64,000 nucleotides of DNA, taken from the NCBI GenBank assembly GCA_030710605.1, contig CP092874.1, positions 67,994,658 to 68,058,657 of the forward strand, written 5' to 3'. Shown one piece after another: positions 9,768 through 21,377 of the stretch. Within the stretch, counting starts at the first letter, position 1; each line of letters starts with the position of its first letter. The translations under genes and the position numbers were made by a program. The notes beneath the pieces were generated by a model that was not told the origin of the DNA, did no database searches, and saw nothing but the letters and a program-made list of their open reading frames with translations. The stretch is from Cordylochernes scorpioides. Its lineage: Eukaryota; Arthropoda; Arachnida; Pseudoscorpiones; Chernetidae.

Positions 9768-9825
9768 ATACGTTATTTTTTATTTTTATTTATTTATTTT
9801 TTTTTTAACTTTTTCAATTTCACGG

Positions 9826-10290
9826 GTTATATCTTATATTTAGTATATACATTATTTTAACTTTTTCAATTTTACGAGCTATATATTGTGCTTAGCGTAT
9901 ACGTTATCTTAACTTTTTAAATTTTTCGAGTTAATGGAAATAGTTTATGGTTGGCATGCGTTATCTTATATTTAGTATATACATTATTTTAACTTTTTCA
10001 ATTTTATGAGCTATATCTTGTGCTTAGCGTATACGTTATCTTAACTTTTTCAATTTTTCGAGTTAATGGAAATAGTTTATGGTTGGTATGCGTTATCTTA
10101 TATTTAGTATATACATTATTTTAACTTTTTCAATTTTACGAGCTATATCTTGCGCTTAGCATATACGTTATCTTAACTTTTTCAATTTTTCTAGTTAATG
10201 GAAATAGTTTATGGTTGGTATGCGTTATTTTTAACCTTTTCAATTTTACGAGCTATATTTTGTACTTAGCATATACGTTATTTTAATCTT
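9826..10290. repeat. 132-bp tandem repeat inside element B
   Basis: ATTATTTTAACTTTTTCAAT recurs at 9851, 9983 and 10115, a 132-bp period, with a shortened fourth unit from about 10225. Each unit carries TTACGAGCTATATC, GCGTATACGTTATC and GGAAATAGTTTATGGTTGG. There is no coding capacity. This is a minisatellite within the LARD-like interior. Confidence 0.8.
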
Positions 10291-10609
10291 TTTTCAAATG
10301 TTAAAAGATGTAATCTCTCCCTTTTACATAGATCTTGAAATATTGGGACGCGAAGTTAGGCCTAGAACAATGTTTTTCCCACACTTCAGGGCTTCCCAAA
10401 AAATCCAAATTTAGAGCCCCTAGGGACGCATTGAAAAGGGGGGCCACATCTGTAGGGGGGTGGAAATAGAGGTATTTGGGGAAACAACACATGTGAAAGC
10501 TCTAGGCGGGAACTGGCGATGACCAATAGGATTAGTTGGCATCTGAACTGAAAGGTGGGTGTCCGCGCTACCTCTCGCGTCTGCGAGAGGATTTCACTCT
10601 TAAATTATT
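10291..10609. other. Non-coding interior of B with a perfect 8-bp hairpin
   Basis: No gene is seen. CCTCTCGC (10571-10578), loop GTCT, GCGAGAGG (10583-10590) forms a perfect GC-rich stem-loop in AT-rich DNA. It could be a structured RNA element of B, such as a packaging or dimerisation signal, but nothing proves it. Confidence 0.4.
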
Positions 10610-11345
10610 TCATCCTCTTTTAAACTTCTGTTATCTCTTTTAAAAGTATAAGCCATATAATTTTCTATTTTTTGATTATACAAAAGCATAATGATTTTAT
10701 TTATATTATCTTTTTTAAATTTATTCGTCTGAAGGATTTCGCTAACCATATTTAAGCGTATGTTCTTTTTTCCTGATAATCCAATTGTTTATTTTTTTAT
10801 TTTATTCACGAGGATTTTCAGTTTTTACTAAGATAAGCGCAATTTCGGAGCTTTTCTGCTATCTCTTGTAAAATGTATAGCCCATATAGTTTTTTTTTAT
10901 TTAGACTCTACTGAAGTATAATGATTTTTATATATATTATTTTAAAATTTATTCGTCTGAAGGATTTCGCTAGCCACATTTAAGCGTAGGTTCTTTTTTC
11001 CTGATAATCCAATTGTTTATTTTTTTTATTTTATCACGAGGATGTTTAGTTTTTACTAAGATAAGCGCAATTTCGGAGCTTTCCTGCTATCTCTTGTAAA
11101 ATGTATAGCCCATATATATATATTTTTTTAATTTTTGATTATACCGAAGTACAATGATTTTTATGTATATTATTTTAAAAATTTATCCGTCTGAAGGATT
11201 TCGCTAGCCATATTTAAGCGTATGTTCTTTTTTCCTGATAATCCAATTGTTTAATTTTTTATTTTTATGCTATCACGGGGATATTTAGTTTACTAGGATG
11301 ACTTCAGAGCTTTTCTGCAATATCTTTTAAAATGTATACGCCATA
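10610..11345. repeat. About 230-bp tandem repeat inside element B (three units)
   Basis: GAAGGATTTCGCTA starts at 10731, 10959 and 11193 (spacings 228 and 234). Shared blocks are AAGCGTATGTTCTTTTTTCC, TGATAATCCAATTGTTTA and AAGATAAGCGCAATTTCGG. It is AT-rich and non-coding, and it is a different family from the 132-bp array next to it. Confidence 0.8.
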
Positions 11346-14300
11346 TAACCTTTTTGTTCAAAACACTAATTACCTCAGAATATTTGCGTAATTTTGTCGT
11401 TATATGAATGTAATGTTCAGACATAAATGTCCGTTTTGATTCATAATTGTATCTATTTAGCCTTACTTATCCATGGACCTTCTAGCTTAGTTTATTTGAA
11501 TTTGTAATCCGCTTATTTCCTTTATATATTGGTTTAGTAAAGTATTTCTACAGTCATGCCCAATATAATCAATAAATGAAACAGCAGCATTTATTTATTT
11601 ATATTTTGCTAACTTTAATGAATAAGTATTTTTTTTTAACTTAGCCTCCTTTGCATTTAGACTAGCATATTTCAATTTTTAGATTGTACGGATATGATAT
11701 GCATAGGAACCACCCCCATATTTAGTCTATTCTTTTTATAAACGATAGAATGTCTTCATAAATAACATTTTAAACTTCGTGAAGCTATTGAATATTATAA
11801 ATATAATCCGCATATCATCTTTAAGATTATTCTTTTATTTTATCCCAGTAACCCATATCGTGATTCTTTTTATCTATTTATCGCAAATATTTACATATCG
11901 CATTTTAGATTATTATGAAAGCGACTTATTTATCTCAAAATCTTTTGTTGACTCGAAAGGTGTATGCCCCCATCCACAGGACAAGTGTTTAATTTCGTTG
12001 CCTCTCTATTCGCTTCCATTTTAAAGTATTTAGATTATAAAATAGGTCAACTGAATTCATAATATTTACTGGGCCTTTATTTCTTTAGCACTTGTGAACA
12101 AATTCCTTCTAATATTTAATTATATATTTAGATTATAGCAACAATTTTGTTATTGCAAACATTTGCATACCAGTGTCACGATAACCCGAATTGTTTTCCA
12201 TATAACGAAGTCGGTGGACGAGTGGGTAACCCCCTCTATTCCCGACAGTCATGAACGCGGGATTGAATCCCGCGTTATAATCTTGTTTAATATGTGAATA
12301 ACCTTCACATATTATTCATTGTTCAATTATCATGAACTAGGTTGCTCTTGCTGAGCGGTACCTATTTATGTGAATTTGAACCAGCAGAATTGTTTTCCCT
12401 GTTAATATAATCCTTCAACACCTTTCCATCCTTTTTCTGATGCAAATTACAACATAGATACTTGCGTGATGGTACAATCACGATAAAATTTCAAGATGGC
12501 GGCTGATGGGACGCGCCCGGCGATCGACCTTCAATCCATGTTGCTCCCAACTATATAAAAGATTAAGGATGTTAAATAATCCCCTTTCCTCTTAAATCCG
12601 AAATATCCCATAGTCAATAATAAGAAGTCACCTCAGTATGTCATATATAAGAATTTATTTTTTATTTTTATTTTTTTAGATGAAATTTCCAACGATTCTA
12701 TCCCCTTCCTGAAACACCTTTCCTTGGATAAGGACAAATAAAGGCATCATTATTAGCATCTAATTACAATAAATAATCGCCAGCAGAAGGTCTGATCAGA
12801 TGCCATGAAATTTAAGCCCGTATATTATTTAGCCTTTTCTTTTATTATAATTTGGCACAGGTATGGTTATTCGTTCAGTAAGAATTCTCTAGAAATCATA
12901 TAAGATGAGTTGAGTATTTGTTCCAACACTAACGGGAAGGGATGGCTTTGTCATGGTATATGTATGAGAATATATAACAACAAAAGTCATGGGTATTCTA
13001 ATGGTGTGAATTTGAGCATTTCTTTTTAAATAAAACCTACTTCCCATTGGAGAAAACGAGAAAGATATTTCAATGTTGCTGATTCATTATATGAATTTAC
13101 AGATTTCTTATAATTATCTTGTTTTATAGAGGCAAGCTTTAATTATGCTCGTGAATCAGACGTGTGGTTTCTTTCCACGACAATAGTGTTTAGACATAGT
13201 TTTTTTCTTTCAAGACAATTCTAACTAACAGGGTGTTCAAAAAGCAGAAATTTAAGGAATTAGTCACGACAAAGACAATGTTTGCGCGGGAGTCTGGGAA
13301 TAATGATGAAAAAGGGATTACAGTGATCCGACTAATAACAGTTGAATAAATAAAATAGAAAAAGATCCCATATTGGATACTAATACCAGTGGGAGCAGAT
13401 ACCACTGTGAAATATATAAGTTTTCTTTTTTTTTTTTCGGAACCATGCATGAGTTTAACAAGAAACTGACGCCTTAAAGTGGCCTTCTCATTGGGATTGA
13501 TCGAACTTGCTGCTGATTAGGAGAAGTGTAGTGTGTCAGGCCAGTGTATTAAGAAGAAATGGAGAAGACAGTTGAACTAATAAAATAAACGAAGATATAC
13601 AAGATTAAGATTCCTCCTTGGATTCAGTTAATTTCAATTACCGCGATGAGACGGTATTATAAGTCGGGAGAAAGTTGATTTGGTCGCGTAAGGGATGGCC
13701 TCCTAGACGTGACAAAGATCGCCATTGATATCTTATTGAATACCGGACGGGATTCGCGTGTAATAACCAAGAGACCAAGTGACACCCTAAAGTGTCTGGG
13801 TGACGATAAGAGTGACGGCATAGTCTAAGTTCAACAATATACACTAGTCAAGTATACGATTTCTTCCACATCAATGCTTTGACAACCACTTCATTCTGAA
13901 AGGAGCAACGAGTTTTAACCCTAATGTTAAGGTCCTTTTTAGCGACATCTCCTGTTGCATAACGTAAAGACGCATGGCAATAAAGACAATAAAAATCGAT
14001 CTAGATCAACTGTTCCCAGATGAACACTTATGACCAACTAGAAGGGCTCCATTCACCCGCATGAATATGTCTTAGACAAACGACCTAATTCTATAAGCTA
14101 CTATTCTGTGAGTTAAGAGTTGTCAACAATGTTAAAAAATATATTTTTTGGAACGAGAGGAATTGCATAGTCTGATCCAACCAGCGTACAATATTTATAC
14201 GATTATGCCAAGTTATAGTTAGCATCTAGAACCTACAATTCTGTAAAAAGCTTGCATAAATTCTTGAAGGGAATATTGTTCAGCGAAGTTGTAAGACAAC

Positions 14301-14477
14301 TGACTTTTGTACATATATATCTCTATTTTCCATGATAAGGTTGCCATATCTCATTTAGTGGGAGACAGTACTGAAGAAGAGTGACATGTCAAATTCCCAA
14401 TAACAACAGTAAAGTGTTTACTGACCAGTCTAGACAGGAATTTAAGACCGTCGAGACAAGCTCAAAGGGGGGAAGAC
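11346..14477. other. Non-coding interior of element B
   Basis: There are no convincing genes. The longest open frames (81-86 codons) show no family features. Noted items are a tRNA-like block at 12205-12285 (separate entry) and a YY1-type motif AAGATGGCGGC at about 12494. The stretch lies between the 230-bp array and the poly-G/purine block and belongs to B by position only. Confidence 0.5.
12203..12279 (+). repeat. tRNA-like sequence, probable SINE head or tRNA pseudogene
   Basis: An A-box-like stretch (GTGGACGAGTGGGTAA) is followed about 40 bases later by a B-box-like arm, CGCGGG ATTGAAT CCCGCG, with a perfect 6-bp stem. ATAAC at the start can pair with GTTAT after the T arm, giving a short acceptor-like stem. 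I could not fold a convincing anticodon arm. It is more likely a tRNA-derived SINE remnant than a working tRNA. Confidence 0.4.
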
Positions 14478-14479
14478 CA

Positions 14480-15185
14480 GGGGGGGGGGGGGGGGGGGGG
14501 AGACAGAATAAGAGGAAATTTCATCCTTTCAAATAGGAGGGTAGGTCGTTAGCTTTGATAAGAAGTGGCAGGGGAGGAGCAGATTCCCAGAAAGGACTCC
14601 TGAGATATCAAAGTGGACTAGCGTGTTACCGGGATTCGTTCCCGATGACGGGTTTCGAGGAAACTCCAGAGGGATGAAAAAGAGTTGAAAGGTGTTAAAA
14701 GAGATGTGACGAAAGGGTTATGAAGAGGTGTTGAAAGGTGCCGAAGGAGATGAAAAGTGATGAAAAAGAGTTGAAAGGTGTGAAAATCGATAGAAAGTAA
14801 ACGATAGGAATGATGAAAAAGGGTGAAAAAGGTGGAAATCGACAGAAAGAGGTGTTGAAAGCGATGGAAAAAAGAAAAAGATAATAAAAGGTGGAGAAAG
14901 CGATGAATAGAGAGATGAAGAATGATGAAAGGGTGATGAAAGATGATGAAAAAGGTGGAAATCGACAGAAAGAAGTGTTGAAAGGCGTTGAAAAGTGTAG
15001 AAAGGTATTGAAAGATTTGAAAGATGTTGATGGAAAGATGTTGAAAAGTGATGAATAGAGATGAAAAGAGACGAAAGGATGATGAAAGGATGATGGAAAG
15101 ATGGGAAATCGATAGAAAGAATTGATGAAAGTTGATAAAGAGTTTATAAATAGAAGGTAAAGGTTGATAGAAAGACAATAGAAAA
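14480..15185. repeat. 21-base G run and purine-rich degenerate repeat
   Basis: A run of 21 G (14480-14500) is followed by about 540 bases in which the plus strand is almost all purine plus T, built from GATGAAAAG, GTTGAAAGG and GTGGAAATCGACAGAAAG units. The antisense frame of 186 codons (F/S/H/L only) is a by-product of the repeat, not a gene. Such strand asymmetry can form triplex DNA. Confidence 0.7.
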
Positions 15186-15474
15186 ATGCTAAAGGAAGGT
15201 GTAATTAATGTTTAAAGAGTAGTTGTTGACTCTACTATTGCCTTGATAGAACAATTTTGACTACATCATGTAGTGTTAATAGATAATTTGTTCTAGCCTA
15301 GAGGCCAATGTTTGTAAATAACACAAAATATGCACTGAGAGTTTGTATAAGCTGATTTGTCTAAAGTTCAGTAACTGTAAGCACTAATTTATATGTAATA
15401 GTCCATATTAATTATTATGTTAGGTTATATTAAATAACATATATGTAATCTCCTTTTGAGAATCCAGAAATTTT

Positions 15475-15795
15475 ACTTTAAAGAGTTTTTAGTTTTTTTT
15501 TTAAGCTACAATTTTGTTTTAGTGTTAGAATGTGATTTTTAAAGAGTTTTTCAATTTCTTTTTTTTAAGCTACAACCTTGTTTTAGTGTTAGAATGTGAT
15601 TTTAAAGAGTTTTCAGTTTCTTTTTTTTTTTAAGCTACAACCTTGTTTTAGTGTTAGAATGTCATTTTAAAGAGTTTTTTCAGTTTCTTTTTTTAAGCTA
15701 CAACCTTGTTTTAGTGTTAGATTGTGATTTTTAAAGAGTTTTTCAGTTTCTTTTTTTTAAAGCTACATTTCTGTATTAGTGTCAGAATGTTATTT
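15475..15795. repeat. 63-66-bp tandem repeat, five units
   Basis: AGTGTTAGAATG occurs at 15521, 15585, 15650 and 15713, and as AGTGTCAGAATG at 15779. The repeated blocks are AAAGAGTTTTTCAGTTTC, a T run, AAGCTACAACCTTGTTTT and TGTGATTTT. This is a non-coding minisatellite in the interior of element B, just upstream of the BEL/Pao insertion. Confidence 0.85.
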
Positions 15796-15919
15796 AGGAT
15801 TGAAGTGAGTTCAACAGTTTAGTTTATTTTATTTTTATTTGAAGTGTAAATAATATCTGAACTCTGGTTCAGCTTTAATATATAGATAAGGGAACTTAGA
15901 TGCACTAGATAACTGCTGT

Positions 15920-16186
15920 TGTTAAGGCTTCTTCTTCCTTAACAGAAAAAGGCCGTTTCTAAAGAGGACTGTATAATTCTTGTTCTTGAACTACCTAGGA
16001 GACACCCCAATGGTGAATCCAACCTTTAGCCAGAGAGAGAATGAAGGCACGACCAAGAAAACTATTCACACACTTTATTTAAAAAACTCAAATATATACA
16101 AAATAATACACACACGTGACCAGTCACTCCTGGTCAAACATAATATAAACATTTACACAGAGTAATAATAAAATTAAACTCTAACA
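15920..16186 (-). repeat. 3' LTR of element E
   Basis: This is a 267-bp LTR, TGTTAGAGTT to CCTTAACA on the element strand, preceded there by the purine tract CGGGGAGGAA. Confidence 0.9.
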
Positions 16187-16244
16187 TTCCTCCCCGAGTT
16201 GATGGGTCACATCAATTTTCATCATTAGCTAACACGGCAGCTAG

Positions 16245-19200
16245 TTATTTTAATTGATTTTGAGCCAGATAGAAACGTGAACGTAACTGTCGTGCAGCTC
16301 CTACAAAATTTGTTCCTTGATCACTATATAGCCGAGTGCAATGCCCTCCTCGCGCTACAAATCGCTTAAAAGCCGACATGATAGTGGGTGTAGAGGCATC
16401 TGTGACCAATTCAAGATGTACGGCTCGGGTCACAAAGCACACAAATAGACAGATGTAGCCCTTTTCAGTCTTTCGGCCTCTACCCTTGGACAATCGAAGG
16501 TTCACAGGTCCAGCATAATCTACACCACTGATTGAAAAGGGTTTACCCGGTGTTAATCTCTCCTTGGGTGAATCACTCATTAGCTGGCCTTGAGTGACGC
16601 GATTGTCGACAGCATGTCACGCACTCTCGAATGCATCTTTTCATCTGATCTTTTGCTCTCAGCATCCAATATTTCTGTCTCAATGTGGACAGCATCAGGT
16701 GCACACTTCCGTGCAAAGTCCGCATATGAACCGCTTGAATAATCATCTGAGCTACCTTTCCTGATGAAGGTAATAGCGCAGGATGTTTTTGTTCATATGT
16801 CATAGATGGAGCCCATTTTAATCTACCGCCGACTCTAAGGATTCCTTGATCGTCGAGGAACGGTGTTAAACCATAAATCTTGCTCGTGCGCTTCACTGAT
16901 CCTAAAGTGGTCAAACTTCTTATGTCTTCCCTAAAATGTTGGAACTGAATTGATTGAAGTATTCTCCTATGAGCATTTCTCAGTTCAGCTGTGGTTAAGT
17001 GCGACTGATATCGCTCCGCGCCGTAGCGGCAGTTATGGCAAAAACGCAATATCCAGGCCACCTTTCGGGTATATCCAGTAAAGGTTGAGCTCATCGCTCC
17101 GATAGCCACCAAGAAAGGTGTTTCACTGATGGCATGAACACTCTGGAGCTCAGTTTGACTTTGGTTCTCAAACACATGAAGCTTTCTGGGCCATTCTGTT
17201 GATTCCGCGACAACCAGGTAGGTCCCGTCCACCAGATGGAAGACTGTTTCAGCTCGGACCCCAGAATTCCTCGCGAGGCGATATCCGCTGGTTTATCTCC
17301 TGTGGGAACATAGCGCCACTCCCTGATTTGTGGACAACTCTGAATTTCCACCACATGATTGCCGATGAAAGTGGGGAGATTTCTAGACATAGTTCTTATC
17401 CAACTCAAGACTATAGTAGAATCGAACCAACAGGTAGCACTCTCCATTTTGATATTCAACTCTTCCAGTATATATTTCATTAGTTTGGTCAGGAGAAGAG
17501 CTGCGCACAATTCTAAGCGTGGAATTGACATCTTCCGAATGGGAGCCAACTTAGTCTTTGATGCCAACAGTTTTACACTAACCCCATCATCAGTGGGAAT
17601 TCTTATGTAAACGGCTGCCGCATAGGCGTCTTCAGAGGCATCACCGAATCCATGCAACTGCACTCCCTGGGTATTCCTTCCGAGACTCAACCATCGGGGT
17701 ATTCTCAAACTTCCTATGAAATTCAATTCCTTTCTAAATTTAGTCCATGTTTCAATCAGTGATTCATCCATCGGATCATCCCAATGTAATCCCGTTATCC
17801 ACAACCTTTGAACCATTATTTTTTCTGTTACAAGGACAGGTGCCAACCATCCCAAGGGATCATATAACTTGGCGATAAAGGAAAGCATTTCGCGTTTGGT
17901 AGTCACCGATGTCTTTTCCAACGACTGAACGTTATATAAAAAACAGTCTTCACCTTGGATCCATCCCAACCCCAATGTCCTTATAACCTTGGATTGTTCA
18001 AATGTGATCTTTTGTGCGCAATGCTCTTCCGCAATGTTGCCCAAAATCGTCGGATCATTAGACGACCACTTCTTCAAGGTGAATCCTCTACATCTAAGCA
18101 ACTCGATGAGTTCATCACGCAACGCCATTCCATCTCTTTGATCATCTGCACCGGTAATAATGTCATCTACATAAGTATCCTTTATGATTGCTCTAGAGGC
18201 TCGAGGATACTTAGCCCTTTCATCCTCTACCAATTTTAATAGGGTTCTCATTGCCAAAAAGGGTGCTGCAGCAGTACCATAGGTAACAGTATTAAGTCTA
18301 TAAGCCATCAATTTATCTTGCGAGCTTCGCCTCCATATAATTCTCTTCCTTTCTGCATCGCCAGGACGGACCAGAATCTGTCGATACATCTTTTCTATAT
18401 CTGACATAATAAATATTCTGTGTCTTCGACAATTCATCAGGATAGACAATATATCTCTTTGTAGTTTTGGACCAGTGTAAAGTCTATCATTAAATGAAAA
18501 TCTATTTTTGGTTTTTGCAGATGCGTCAAAAACCACTCTAAATTTCCCTCTATCAGGTTGGCCTCCATGGACTGCATGATGAGGCAGGTAACAATGTTCC
18601 ACCTGATCACCAACTGGGATCTCGGTCAGCTGGGTCATGTGTCCCAATCCTTCGTACTCTTCCATAAACTTATAATAATCCCTTTTCAGCTGATCATTCA
18701 GAACTAGGCGCCTTTCCAGGGCCATCTGCCGTTTGACACATAAGTCCAGGGAGTGTCCGAAGCAATCCTGCATTCCAACCCGTGGATCAAAGGGCAAGGG
18801 AACTATATATCTCCCACCCGGTGTTCGCTGAACCTCCCTTTTATATAAATTCCTACAGAACTCATCTTCTTCCGATTCTGTCGGCCTTGAGGAGATCTCT
18901 TCAACTTCATAAAATCGCTGTATCAACTCATCCAGGTGGTCCTCATATTTGACACGAATATTATATACCAAATGCGGACTCGTCCGATCTCCCTTCGGCA
19001 ATTCCCCAGAAATTACCCATCCCAACCTGGTGTTCTGGGCGCATAGATGGGTTTTGTCACAAAACCTAAGGTCGGGGAGGAGCAATCTTCCATAGACATT
19101 CGCACCTAGGATGACATCCACCTTTCCACATTTCTCAAATTGGGGATCGGCTAGCGGTAGGACCTTCCAACTGGATGGTATAGCCAAACATAGGTCTTTA

Positions 19201-20873
19201 GTTGGCAACAATCCTGTCATTCTTCCTACCACTAATGCCTTCATCGGCAAGGTCCATCCTGGTTCTGTCAGCGATTCCAATGCAAACGAAGCTAGTTCTT
19301 TAACATGTTCTCCTTTAATATTATTTACTCCATAAACTTGGACATTTACTCCGCATGTTGGAACACTTAAATGCTGCAGAAGATCTCGTTGTATAAATGA
19401 TGACTGAGATCCCTGATCCAGCAATGCTCGCACCACTACCCCGTTTCCATGGGGGTTTACAATCCGAATCAAGGCGGTGGCCAAAAGTGCCTTAGGAATG
19501 GCTGTTCGTACATGCATTCCGGCAAATTCCACCTCTTGTGCATCAATCGGTGCAGGAGGATTCTTGGGGCTAGTCATCTCCCGATCATTTGGATCCTGAA
19601 TTTCTCGAGACACTGTATTCGTTCGATGCAGGAATTTGTTATGGCCGCCCTGACATTGTGCGCATCTTATAGTGCTCCTGCATGTTTTTCCCGTATGTCC
19701 CACGCGTAAGCATTTAAAACATGCATTCGCCTTCTTTAATGCCTCCACTCGCGCTGGGACCGGCATTGAACACCATTTAGGGCAAGATTGTATCCAGTGG
19801 TTCCCGTGGCAGATTATACACCAGGGAACCCTCTTCACGGCATTTTCTCCTATTTTTGCCGTATGTAACCCTGTTACATAATGCCCGGTGTCTTTCTTAA
19901 GTGATGATTCCCCAAATCCATCCCTAATGTAGGCAATTCTTTGTTCACCCTTAACTTCTCTTCGTACAAACGCCAACAGAGAAGTTAGCCTCTGGTCCAC
20001 CATTGGGATTAATTCCTTTTCGTCTCTATCATAGCCAGCCATTGCACTCCTCTGCCAGATTCTAATCAACTCCTCTGGCAAACTGGACTCCACGAGTGGA
20101 TACAAAAAGGAAGAGCTCTGCTGCACATTCACGCCCAGGGAATCCAATGACCTTAGGTGTGATTCAACCTGGTCATATAAACTTTCCAAGGATATATTCT
20201 TCTTTCTTACGTTATTAATGACCAGTTTTAACAACTGTCTCACATACACCTCGGTCAAGATCACCTTGTCGCCGAAGCGATCCCTGAGAGCCTCTATTAC
20301 TTTGGGGTAGTTAGCCTCTGTCAAAGGATAGCTCTTTACCAATCTTTCTGCTCTTGTTCCAACCTTCATCGACTGGATCAAATATTGGAATTTATCCACT
20401 TCAGACAGGTTTGGATTCTCATGTATGGCCTCAAATTGCGACCACCATCCCAGCCACTCGAGACTGGTGCCATCGTACACTTTTAACGAGATTTTTGGCA
20501 GTCTTCATGAGGCACTCCTCTCTGGGCTACTCCCAATTGAAGCCACATCCCCTTGGCCTTGTGGGTCATTTCCCTTAGGATCAAGATATTCGGCTACTTT
20601 CTTTTCTATTAGCAGAAAGTTTCTTTCATACTGGTCGACCAAATCCTGTTCTTTCTCCAATTCCTGCACAGTGGTGTTCTCATCGTCCAGCATTAACTCC
20701 TCAATTTGGGAATTCGTGCTTCTTAGCCGGCCCACATTAGTCTCCAGCAATTTGAACACGACCAAGATAGAGTCCCGAGAAGGATATTCTTTGTCAAATT
20801 CAGTCTCAATTTCGTTTATATATTTTGTCCCCGAGGATCGCAGCCGCGTTCTTAATTTCTTAATTTTATCCAT
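16245..20873 (-). pseudogene. gag-pol: BEL/Pao gag-pol polyprotein (broken)
   Basis: It starts at ATG 20873 (MDKIKKLRTRLRSS). The first 122 codons form a coiled-coil-like gag start ending at an in-frame TGA (20507-20505), after which the same frame runs on to 17091. Zinc knuckles CIICHGNHWIQSC, CFKCLRVGHTGKTC and CAQCQGGH follow. The protease shows LLDQGSQSSF, RT shows YVDDIITG, and RNase H shows GFGDASEDAYAA. A frameshift near 17200-17232 leads into the integrase finger region (LHGSVHLMLS to CVTCCRQ), and another near 16590 into the integrase core with GVDYAGP and YSDQGTNFVGA. The third acidic residue is absent because the frame ends at 16245, only 60 bases before the LTR. Confidence 0.9.
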
Positions 20874-21080
20874 CTTGAATTTCTTACTTAAATTTAAATT
20901 AAGGCCAATTTACATATATTCGCTAAACTTTGCCAATCTATTTTGTTTAACCTTAATTTTCTTCAACTTTGCCTTCTTAAGCTTTAATTTCTTCGGCTTT
21001 TATTTCTTTGGCCTTATCTCTTTTAGCCTTGTCTTCTTTGGCCTTTTCTTTAGATTAAACCTTTTGGCCGTTTCTCTTCC

Positions 21081-21105
21081 AGAATCCGGCTCGAATAGGA
21101 CCAAA
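21081..21105 (-). promoter_or_regulatory. Primer-binding region of element E
   Basis: Immediately inside the 5' LTR the element strand reads TTTGGTCCTATTCGAGCCGG. A TTTGGTCC...TTCGAGCCGG leader is characteristic of insect and other arthropod BEL/Pao elements. The priming tRNA was not assigned. Confidence 0.6.
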
Positions 21106-21372
21106 TGTTAAGGCTTCTTCTTCCTTAACAGAAAAAGGCCGTTTCTTAAGAGGACTGTATAATTCTTGTTCTTGAACTACCTAGGAGACACCCCAATGGT
21201 GAATCCAACCTTTAGCCAGAGAGAAAATGAAGGCACGACCAAGAAAACTATTCGCACACTTTATTTAAAAAACTCAAATATATACAAAATAATACACACA
21301 CGTGACCAGTCACTCCTGGTCAAACATAATATAAACATTTACACAAAGTAATAATAAAATTAAACTCTAACA
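21106..21372 (-). repeat. 5' LTR of element E
   Basis: This 267-bp LTR is nearly identical to 15920-16186. The differences I noticed are TTCTTAAG/TTCTAAAG, GAGAAAATG/GAGAGAATG, TTCGCAC/TTCACAC and CACAAAG/CACAGAG. Confidence 0.9.
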
Positions 21373-21377
21373 GCTGT

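Larger units (their letters stand above)
15920..21372 (-). mobile_element. Element E: BEL/Pao retrotransposon, internally deleted
   Basis: The 267-bp LTRs are at 15920-16186 and 21106-21372, with GCTGT duplicated at 15915-15919 and 21373-21377 (5 bp, usual for BEL/Pao). I see about four LTR differences, so it is older than C and H. The element strand has TTTGGTCCTATTCGAGCCGG after the 5' LTR, a leader start typical of BEL/Pao, and the polypurine tract CGGGGAGGAA before the 3' LTR. The gag-pol frame is broken by one stop and two frameshifts. The integrase ends soon after its second catalytic Asp, so its C-terminal half is missing. Confidence 0.9.

Noticed and set aside
14618..15178. 186-codon minus-strand frame
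   Set aside because: It consists of F, S, H, L and I from a purine-rich degenerate repeat; no protein character.
20425..21111. 228-codon plus-strand frame
   Set aside because: It is antisense to the BEL/Pao gag start and leader and has no motif.
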